Below are positions 54,761-64,000 of a stretch of 64,000 bases of DNA, in pieces (position 1 is the stretch's first letter; every line of letters begins with the position of its first letter). The notes under the pieces were generated by a model, which did not search any database, was not told the origin of the DNA, and saw only the letters and a list, made by a program, of their open reading frames with translations. A program made the translations under genes and the position numbers. This stretch comes from Sphagnum compactum (Eukaryota; Bryophyta; Sphagnopsida; Sphagnales): NCBI GenBank assembly GCA_965153455.1, contig OZ234497.1, forward strand, positions 4,588,001-4,652,000. The letters are read 5' to 3'.

Positions 54761-57742
54761 ACTGGCATTTCCTTGGATAACAATAACAGCTCCCCTTAGT
54801 GTACAAATCTATTGATCTCTGCTTTTAGGTCACTGCCCTTCGTAGGGCAGCTGCAAAGCAACATGATCAGATTCTAGATTGGTTGTCCAGTAGATCGTGG
54901 GCTTTCTGAAGTCTAATAATGCTGTGAATCTCTCAGAACTTGCTCGACTGATTCGGTGAACCTGCTGCCTATCATGTAGGTCATTCTCCATCACATTACG
55001 CGGAACTTGTGAAGAAACATATTCTGCATGCTTGTATACAAGACATAAAGAGCCCTTGTTGGAAGTCTATCACTAGCTGAATTGTCAGTCCATTTCCCTT
55101 GGTTGGCAAATGCTTTGCCTCACTGTGATACTTCTTTGAGTAGTGAATATTGACCTTGTGCAAAAAAAGTGTGAATACAAAGAATATGGCATGTTTGCAT
55201 AACTGAACAGTGTTCCTTAGATTTTTGCCGTATGGAGCATTTTTCAGAATGTGTGTGAATAGTAATGTTAGAGAATGTGAGCCATCTGGTGCATACTGAT
55301 ATGTCATGCACCATCAATACTAAAATGTAAGCTTACCTATGTGTTACCCTAAACCTGAGACCCTTTCAATGTTGTTTGTAGTCTGAATCTCTAGTCAATA
55401 TGTCAGCTCATGTGGGAGGTGAGTTTGATTTGCTTTGTTGTGGAGATGATTAGAGGTTGAATCCATACATAAAACACATGTGGACTCTGGAGGCATTGAT
55501 GCTGGCATCTTTTATGGGTTTCAGTGGTCTTAACTTGCAATGCTCTTATATTGGAGATTGTAGATTGTCTCTAGCAAAATGTGGTTGTATCTTGTCTCTC
55601 AAAGAGGTGGATGTACTTACATGAGTGTGTTTTCCAATAGCAAGGTGTAGCAAACTGGTAACAAAACAAGCTTCGAGCAGATGTCAGATGGAAGGAGTTT
55701 TTCTGCAGCAGATACAGGTGGAGCTTCTTCAATGACAAGGTGTAGCACACTCAGCCCATTGCAACAAAGTGCTTTTGAATGGATGCAAGATAGAATTGTG
55801 TTGCTGCATTATCCAATCAGTAGACAACATTGTGACAGATGTGACTTTCATTGGAAAATTTGTGCCAAGTCTTTTGCAGCTTCATAGAACTTGATATTCA
55901 TTTGCCTCACTCAAACTCTCGGCTTTGGATGCAGATAGGAGACAGGACTTGGAAGGTAGTTATTATCTCCATCTCAGAATTTGGGTGGACATGGTCAAGT
56001 CTGTTTTATCAAGGGACAGATTCTCTTCAAAGTCTCTAGGGTCTTTCATGCTTTCATCACCGTCTGATCAAGACTTTCACTCTCAATCTCAAGGTAACTT
56101 CAAGCTTGTAAATGAGACTGCCATCGATCTTTGTGTGGTGTTTTGAGTATGTGACAAATCCAATCATGTGCATCTAGCACAATTGTAATTCTGATGGTAG
56201 CCATTTGAGGCTGTAGGTGACACTTGGCTGAATTGCACTTTTAGTAGTTGGAACTTACATCTTTATCAATCCTGGGTGCTGAGTCATATGGGTGTTATCT
56301 TGCTGCAGGCCTCAGTATGTCAATGTCAGAACCATATTACTTTTTTTGGAAATTTTGGAAATGAGCATATCCTATTTGGTTTGAGTTTTGCCAATGGGAA
56401 CCATTGTCCTAAACTGTGCTTCTGGCAACCTGTGATCTCATTTTTTTGGGTTGCATTCTGGTGCAGCTTGTATGAAGTTTTGCAAGCAAAGAACATCATA
56501 GATGGGGTTTCACTTGGTCAACAATGTGCACTTCTGTTGGTGATGATAGGCCAGAAACTTTCCCTTGATAAAAAATCTGATAGCTGATTATACCTCAAAA
56601 TTGACATGGACTGACACTTCTCAGATTGGCACTGTCTGCTTACTACTCTTGACTGCAGGAAGAAAATCATGCTGTGAGTCAGCCTGTGCCAATCCTGAAC
56701 TCAAGGTTTCAAGCAACTGCTGCTCACCCTGAAAAGCAAGTGAGACACTCTGCTACAGATTCAGTCACACCACTGTGATAAAGGAATTAGATGGGTAGAG
56801 TCACCATGCCTTTAGAAGCAAGAGGAGATTTTTCGCAAACACCTACCTGGGGTGCAATCATGTTCTAGTATGCAAGGAAGTTGTATTTCCATGTTATTCA
56901 TCCTACAGGTAAATCCACAACTGCTTGAGTCTGCATCTTCTCTTGGTGTTAGAAGCAAGACATATTGCTTTTCTCTGTACGCGGCTGTGGCCTTTGAGAA
57001 ACAGATCCCTAATCTTTTCCAATTTTGTCACATCCCAGTTGTTGCTAACCAGCATATTTGCCAATTTTGCATAATCAACATCACAGTTTACTGGGTGTTG
57101 ATTTGTCATTTCAGTTGGTTTTGGACCTCTAAGATGCTTCAGAAAAGATTGTATTATCACAATTTGTTGCTAGGCAAGGGGATTTAACTATTCAGCCGAG
57201 AAGCTGGGTAGATTATTGACCTGACTGCATGTCGCAGGCAGTTTGAAGTGACATGGACAAAGAAGTCTCATCATAACATGTACATCACTGCTGTCCATCC
57301 CTTCCTGTACATGAGAAGACAAAATACCCATAGTTCTTTGTTTACATCATCTTTTGCCCCAAACCTCACAAAAATTGTGTAGTCATTGAACAACAGAGTA
57401 TCTGTAAGAGAGCTGCTGTTCAAATTAGAACAGGAAAGCTGCTTGAAGTCATCAAAACAGACTGCCAGGCTACCTCTGATACTCATAACTCCATTTATAT
57501 TAGATTTGACCTTCTCATTCTTCCCTACCAAAAAATGAAATATCTCTTGGTGCATCTTTGACAAATCTTAGGAAATTTGATCTTCATGTACTATTTGGGT
57601 GAGAGAAGCTCAATCTCCTCTTCCTCTCTTCTCTCTTGTCCATGTACTTCCCTCTACTTCCTCTTCCTCCCTCCACAAGAGCTCTTGATGCTTATATTCT
57701 GTTCTCCCATATCCCCCACACCAAACTCTGAAAAAAATGCAA
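54761..57742. other. Intergenic DNA between exostosin and trihelix genes
   Basis: The first part is probably the exostosin 3' UTR. Open frames at 55.7-57.2 kb carry no recognisable domain and lack coding character. No tRNA or repeat array was seen. Confidence 0.45.
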
Positions 57743-60700
57743 TTATGCTGCCTGCTTCTTCTCTCTTGCTGCCTCAATAGCCTGTTTGATCCGTTCAGCA
57801 GGGCCCAGTTTGATGTGCAGCCGGTGTTTGATCCGCAGTTGATCGATCAAAGCAGTGATATCTTTTGTGTTGATGAGTGTGTTTTCATCCATATCTTCCT
57901 GCACCATAGCATCAATGATAACGCTTGGGATGTTGTATCCTTCAAAGAGAGCCCTTAGAGAAGGGGCATTCACATTCTCTCTTTCAATATCCTTAAGAGC
58001 TCTTTTCCTCTTGCCCCTTTCAAACATTGGAGAAATCTTGGGGACGGTCTCTGATGCCTGGTCACCATCTCCACCAGCAGATGCCTCCAGGTAATATATC
58101 CTCTCACCCTCTTGCAGAGAAGATCGAATAGCCAGTGGCTGCACACTATTCTCTAATGCTAATAGAGGCAAGTCTAGTCCTACTCCTCGCATGAGCCTTG
58201 GATTTGAGCCTATCAGCTCCTCCATTGTGTCAAAGAATGGCCACTTTGAGATAGTCAAGCCAGACACTCGTTTCTTCTCCCTCTCCACTTTATAGCGTTT
58301 CTTCAGATTGTCCACCTTCTCATCCAACAGCCAGCAAAGTTCATTTTCAGAGAAAGTGCACTAGAGTGATGGCATATGACCCTGCCCTAGAAATACATAT
58401 ATCATGTTTGTCCATCTCCTACTTTGGGTTGAGATGGACAAACAATCAGCAACACTGACACTGTGCCGTCATGCAAAACCTCTGCCGATAAGAGAACGAG
58501 ACTACAAACAACAGTTTTGATAAGTTAAGGAAGCAGATTGCTGACCTTTATCCGACATTGTTCCTGGGTTTTAGGGGGTCCCTCCCCAACACTGCCACTG
58601 TCCACAACCTGTACAGGATGAAACAAAATCACACAACACTTTCGAAAGTTGTTCACTAGTTATACAACCAACCTAGTTATCTATACACATCATGTCAACA
58701 AACACTACATGATGATGAGTGAACTGATCTGTGAAGACATGCTTCAATGCTACAGCGTGAAAAGATGTGAAAGTTCTGGCTAAGCAATCAACATTACTAG
58801 CAATCAAGCAAACATATGACTTCCAAGTACAGCAACCAATGAAACTAAATAACCAGCCCAACCCAGTTTATTTTTCTCTCCAGGTGCATAAAATAGAAAG
58901 AATCTTGGGTATTTTATTTCTGAACTTCTCTTTGAGTGCCTAGTCCTCTGTCAATGAATGAGTGAGTAAAACCAACCATGACAAAATGTCTTGTACAAAA
59001 CCTCACAATTCTGAGGTTCTTTTCAAAACTTCTGAAATACACTACTTGTTGATGGTAAAGATGAAAAATCAGTCAAAGCATCTGAGAGGCATCACCTATA
59101 CAAAGAGCTGATCCGATCATCAACCCTGCCAACTTGAATGCTTATGTTGATTCCAACCAACATAAACATAAACAAAAAGAATCACCAGATGTACCAAAAA
59201 AACCAAAGATGAGGGAAGCAAATCCCACCCAGCAATCCATAAATACAGGCATATCAGCCCTTTGGATGGTTATGTTTGTTAAGAGACTGCACTCTTTAGT
59301 AGTACAGCATCTGCCATTCTTGCTCTAGGCGATAAATTCCTTTGTCTCCATGTGCACCACTAGAACTGCATCAAATTCCATATTCTTGCAGTGGGGACAA
59401 CTCTTAGCAATACTGGGAAGTGCACATCCTCACATGTACTAAACCAATTGAAGATCTCTTCAAAGCTCTGTGCTTGTGCATATGATTTGTTCTCCCTACA
59501 GATTTGAACTCTTTATACAACAGACCAAGACCTTGCCACCAGCACATGAGTTTGAGGCTTTTACCACTTCTGTGTCTTTCAAGACAAACCTAAAACCTGG
59601 TATGACCTTCTTCCATGTGCACCATTGCTTGCTCTTAAATTGAACCCTCTCTGAATGCATCCCACTCCTATCATATCAGTACATGGTCTCTTGTGTGTTT
59701 GATGTCTCTAATCATCAATTCATGATGAGAGCATCACTCAACTTGTCAACAAAATTCAGACTAGCATTTGTTTCATGCTCCCTTTGTTTATGCTCAAATG
59801 GAATTTTACTGTGTGTTTCTAATGTGTCTGTGGCATGTTCAAGGTAAGGAAATTGTGTTTCTGTTTGTGTTCTTCACCCTGAAAGCCGGGGCATCAAACA
59901 GGAAAGCTCTCAAGACAAAATTTTGGAAATTGTGTTTGAGTTCTGTTCTTGTTCACCCTGAAAGCCAGGGAATCCAACAGGAAAGCTTTCAAGACAAACT
60001 TTTGGAAATTGTGTTTGGGTTTCTGTTCTTCTTCACCTGAAAGCCATGACATCCAAGAAGGAAAGCTCTCAAGACAAACTTTGGGAAATTATGTTTGGGT
60101 TCTGTTCTTGTTCGCCCTGAAAGCCATGACATCCAATAAGGAAAGCTTTCAAGACAAACTTTGGGAAATTGGGTTTGAGTTTCTGTTCTTCTTCACCCTG
60201 AAGGCCAGGGCATCCAACAGAAAAGCTGTCAAGACAAAGCTTTCGCAGTCTTCTTTCAAAACCCTACTACGAGAGGTCTGTCTCTTCCGCTCCCCCAAAG
60301 AAATTGAAAACGAAAGACTACACATGAAACCGGACTGGCAAGAAAGACAAAGACTTGACAAGTCCACAAATTCTTTCGTCAAGGATCCATACCGTCATTG
60401 CGTAAGCGTTTACTCGCGCAGCAATATCCGCCCAAATCTTGCTGGTAAAATTGCCACGATCCAGAGCCCGGTACTTCTCGCCGAAAGCTTGCAACAGCAC
60501 ACTGGTTGCGCCTTCGCTCCACTCAATCGGCGGTTCCCGAGACGTCTTCCCTCCTCCTCCTCGCCCAGATTTATCTCCACTACCACCAGCACCAGCCCCG
60601 CCACCGCCACCACTGCCCGGATGCGGACTCTGTGCAGTACCAACGTCCACGTCGCTGGCCGGCCTGTCACGGCCATCCTCCCCAACCTTGTTGTTGACGG

Positions 60701-61217
60701 CATCAACCATGAGCATGGCACGCCCGAGTTCACCAAGCTTGGGCTCCTCCACATCATCTTCCCCGTCTTCCTGCTGCTGCTGATGATGAAGTGGCCGCCC
60801 ACCTACGCCATACCCAGCATCGCCGTTATGGTGATGAGGTTGCTGCTGCTGCTGCTCCTCGCCACCACCATCAGTGTTGTTATGATTCTCTCTTTGTTGG
60901 TGTTGTTCCTGGTACCCAAGGTGCTGCACAAACTGCAGTTTGTGGGCATTATTACTACTACCATGATGATGATGATGATGATCCACAACACCAGGTCCTC
61001 CTAGTCCTCCTCCTCCACCATCTTCTTCTTCTTCTTCCTCCTCCCGCTCATCCTCCTCGTCCACAATCACCTTCTCGCCATACAAAATCCGGTTGCCATT
61101 GTTGTCCTCCAACAACCGCAACCCTTCCGGACCCATTTCCATCCTACCCACTACCACGTGATGCTCGTCCGAGCTTCCATCCATATTATCGACTGCGTTG
61201 TGCATCACCATCCGCAT
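57743..61217 (-). CDS. Trihelix transcription factor (SIP1/ASIL-like)
   Basis: Nuclear DNA-binding protein with the plant trihelix (Myb/SANT-like) fold. Exons on the minus strand: 61217-60393, 58608-58546 and 58315-57743; all junctions are phase 0 and the total is 486 residues. The start is the first of three close ATGs after a low-complexity upstream region. Residues 1-225 are rich in Glu, His, Gln and Gly runs. The trihelix begins near residue 230 with PIEWSEGATSVLLQAFGEKY and WADIAARVNA, is split by both introns, and continues with EQCRIK joined to VDNLKKRYKVEREKKR and then SKWPFFDTMEELIG. The QC-x-x-K-x-DNLKK-x-Y pattern is typical of the SIP1/ASIL group. The C-terminal part is acidic then helical and basic (ERIKQAIEAAREKKQ). 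The first intron (about 1.8 kb) contains an 80-bp tandem array. The gene is intact; its target genes are unknown. Confidence 0.9.
59860..60245 (+). repeat. ~80-bp tandem array, five copies, in trihelix intron 1
   Basis: gaaagcc markers at 59881, 59960, 60039, 60119 and 60200 define units of 79-81 bp: ttctgttcttcttcaccctgaaagcc...catccaac(a)aggaaagct(c/t)tcaagacaaac. The array ends about 150 bp from the exon 1 donor (60393). The long plus-strand frame across it is a by-product. Confidence 0.9.
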
Positions 61218-61550
61218 CGATGTGCAAAACCACACCCACCCACCTACCCAAAAATCCAAACCCGGGGAAAAAAAAAAAAAAAGGAAAAAAAAAACACACA
61301 CACCCCCCCCCCAGCCGCTTACCTTCCTTCCTTCCTCTTTCTGTTCCCGCTCTGTTCGCCCTCGCTGCCGGCCAGCCCAGTATGTAATCCTTTCTTATCC
61401 CTCGCGATCTGTGCCCCTCGCCACACTTTTTCTGTCGATCCCTGTGCCGATTTCTCTCACGCGAATTTCATTCTCTCCTGTTGTCGTCGCTCTTTTCCTC
61501 TCTCGCCCGCCCGCGCGCGCTGTCTCTCCCCCTCCGCAACGGATTCATCC
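61218..61550. promoter_or_regulatory. Probable promoter/5' leader of the trihelix gene
   Basis: Directly upstream of the minus-strand ATG. It holds a poly-A/CA/C run at 61264-61311 and pyrimidine-rich plus-strand sequence (purine-rich on the gene's strand). No TATA box is clear. Confidence 0.4.
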
Positions 61551-62430
61551 ACATCCCATCTTTTACCTTACCACCTTCTTTACCCTTATCACTTTCTCTT
61601 ATCTTTTACGTTACCACCTTTGTTTTTACCCTTCCTTACCACGTTCTGTCATCTTTTACCATACAACCTTCTTTTACCACTTTCTGTCACCTTTTACATT
61701 ACCACCTTCTTTACATCATTTTTACCTTACCTCCTTCTTTACCACTTTCTATCATCTTTTACCTTGCCACCTGCTTTATCACTTTCTGTCACCTTTTACA
61801 TTACCACCTTCTTTACATCATTTTTACCTTACCTCCTTCTTTACCACTTTCTACCATCTTTTACCTTGCCACCTGCTTTATCACTTTCTGTCATCTTTTA
61901 CATTACCACCTTCTTTATATCATTTTTACCTTACCTCCTTCTTTACCACTTTCTATCATCTTTTACCTTGCCACCTCCTTTACAACATTCCATCGTCTTT
62001 TACCTTTCTTTCTTTTTTCTCTACCCACATCCATTTTCCATTTTTACCGACCCTCCTGCTGCTTCTGCTTCTTCTGTCCGCCCTCACATCTACTTTGTCA
62101 TCTTTTACCTAAGTAGTTTCTTCTTCACCGTCTAATTGCCATTTCTTTCCTTTTACCTTCTTCCTTTACCTACTTGCCATCCTTTCACTACATTTCATTT
62201 TAGTCACTTCGGTCACTCGCCATCTTTTTTATTACCTTCCTTTTCTTTTTATCCTCATTTGGTTGTCATCTTTTACATTTTCCTTCTGATTTTACCTTCA
62301 TCTATCTTCCCATCTAACACTTCCGATTTATTACCTTCAATCCATTTGCCATCCTTTTTAACGTACTCCCATTTACCTTCCTCAAATTGTCATCTTTAAC
62401 ATTACCGTCTGTTTCTTTAACATCATCCCA
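61551..62430 (+). repeat. Polypyrimidine minisatellite upstream of the trihelix gene
   Basis: Short modules such as catcttttacctt(a/g)ccacc and ttctttaccactttct alternate over nearly 900 bp. A higher-order period of 102 bp is clear at 61711, 61813 and 61915 (ttacatcatttttaccttacctcc); after 62000 the repeats become degenerate. Three long overlapping frames here are all repeat by-products. Confidence 0.85.
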
Positions 62431-64000
62431 TCTTTTACATTGCTTTAAACCCCACTGCCCACTTCTTTCCTGCCCACCAACACGTGAAATTTTCAGCATA
62501 AAATTCCAATCCAATGGTCCAAAAACACACCCCCGCACTCCCCTTCAAACAAACAAATGGTTCAGATCCAATCTTGTTTTTTCTCCCTTTGCATGTTGAA
62601 AAAAGATCATTGCCTTTTTTATTGGTGCTCCCTATCTTTTACTTCCTTTTCAAGGACTCTTTCCAGAACCTTCCTTTTCCCTTTGCATGGTGAAAAGCTC
62701 ATTGCCTTCTTTGTTTGGGCTTGCTTTCTTTTACTTCCTTTTTGAGGGAGTTCTTTCTACAACCTCCTCAAGAGTCTTGGTACATTCACAACTGTGTTTG
62801 TGGTACCTATCTCCAGTGCTCCACAATTGCCTTTGTCTGCTTCCTGTTTCATGTTTCTGTGCACAAAATCAACAAAGCTTCAACATCTATGATGAGGATG
62901 AGAGAGCTGAAAAGCAACTGAAGAAGTTCAAATTCTATGAAATGAGCTCTCATTTTATGATCTAATTTTACTCCTGTCAATCAATTTTGTTATGGATAGA
63001 TAGATTCCTCCAGGTGATCATGCAATCTATGCTGTGATTATGTTTGAAGGTGACTCCTGTTCCTCACAGATGATGCTGGATCAAATCTTTAGCAAAATGG
63101 ACTTTGTTCAAGCTTTATATCATATCTGCCGCAGCAAGATGGACATTGATTAAGCTTGAATCTCCAGATATTTAGTACTAATAGCATGCTCAGAGTAGTG
63201 ACTGACGCCATGGGTGATTCAGTGATGATAATTTCAAGTGCTTTTTTCTTCCACAGTAGGCAAGGTTGTTGTTGGCAAGTTCTGTGTTGATTTCATTGTT
63301 CTTCCCCAACCCAAAAGTTCTGAGAAGCTGTGAGAACTTACTTGCTAGCCACACCAGTCATCAGAGATATTGGTGGGTGCACTCTGTAATTTTGGTGCTT
63401 CATATGGTTTTTGTGGTAGACAGGGGGATGCATGTCTGCAGTCTGCACCTGGCACAATAGAAAGCAGAGATCAGAACTTCAGAATCTGAACATAATCAAG
63501 TTCCAACAGAGCTATGAAACAAATCTTGAATGCATACCCTCATGTGGTTGGCAAGCCAGACCACCCATTCACAGCTGATACTAGTGGCATTTGCAAAACT
63601 TTTTTTACATTGCAAATGGGGTTACCAATGTTGCACAGGCCCTTTATTTACACCTTTTCAACTAGTTTGATGCACCAACTTCTTTTTCCTGCAGATTCTT
63701 CCAGCAAAAAGTAGCTGAAGTGACTTTGAGAGCTTTTGGTCTTTAGGACCCACACCCTCAAACAATAAACAGGTTCCAAGATATGAGGATTGAGAATCAG
63801 TCCTTGCTCTGTTGAATCCTTGCAAGAGATGGCAGAAACGTCAGCAAGACTCTAAAGCCCACATTTAACAAGAATGTATTCAACAATACTAGTCTAATCT
63901 CAACAAAACTTAGGTGACCCGTGCTGAGCTTATAAATTAAGACTGTAACCTCAGTAGTTGTAAAACATGTCAATCAACAGGAAACAATAAGATTTCAGGT
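62431..64000. other. No gene recognised
   Basis: Short duplicated phrases (for example 'ccctttgcatg(g/t)tgaaaa' near 62584 and 62680) occur, but no protein domain, RNA gene or transposon end was seen. Exons of a gene continuing beyond the window cannot be excluded. Confidence 0.4.

Noticed and set aside
59949-61004. 351-codon plus-strand open frame
   Set aside because: It spans the 80-bp tandem array and the antisense of trihelix exon 1; its composition follows those features and it has no domain.
61158-62135. Three overlapping long plus-strand frames
   Set aside because: All three frames stay open because the polypyrimidine minisatellite lacks stops; the peptides are Phe/Leu/Pro/Thr repeats.

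Overview
The window looks like nuclear DNA of a land plant, most likely a non-seed plant (bryophyte, lycophyte or fern). It carries spliced plant gene families (B3/REM-type, TIR-NB-LRR, GT47 exostosin, trihelix, mitochondrial Mn-SOD), AT-rich intergenic DNA and many transposon remains. The TIR domain opens with a DVFLNHRGPDVK-type motif, and the retrotransposon resembles fungal/non-seed-plant (Tcn1-type) chromoviruses. The lineage is inferred from protein style only; I cannot name a species.

Layout. 1-5.8 kb: AT-rich DNA with two possible exon relics. 5.8-9.9 kb (+): a multi-exon gene with three B3 domains and several frame lesions, one of them an exact 17-bp tandem duplication. 11.2-13.0 kb (-): a convergent Mn-superoxide dismutase copy with a nonsense codon, a frameshift, a lost splice donor and no final exon. 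16.10-22.28 kb (+): a complete Ty3/gypsy chromovirus with 5-bp target-site duplications, short nearly identical LTRs, a 155-bp tandem array in its leader, gag, a pol split by one amber codon, and a likely self-priming primer-binding site. 22.3-33.7 kb: nested small repeats (CTGGCGA-motif elements, tRNA-derived SINE heads, hairpins, C-rich degenerate arrays).

33.9-38.4 kb (+): a TIR-NB-LRR immune receptor gene whose LRR exon is built from ten 144-bp units; a TTA-to-TGA change ends the frame one unit early. 38.4-52.4 kb: mostly intergenic, with an unidentified minus-strand terminal exon (39.5 kb), a decayed hAT transposase (44.5-46.8 kb), a 40-bp tandem array (49.8-50.1 kb) and a 42-bp-arm hairpin (50.5 kb). 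52.46-54.76 kb (+): an intact two-exon GT47 exostosin-type glycosyltransferase. 57.74-61.22 kb (-): an intact three-exon trihelix transcription factor with an 80-bp tandem array in its first intron and a polypyrimidine minisatellite upstream. 62.4-64.0 kb: no gene recognised.

The genes are independent plant loci, not an operon or pathway. The most interesting system is the retrotransposon: ten bases just inside its 5' LTR are perfectly complementary to ten LTR bases that sit where the transcript should begin, 33 nt downstream of a TATA box. This is the arrangement of Tf1-type self-primed elements rather than tRNA-primed plant elements.
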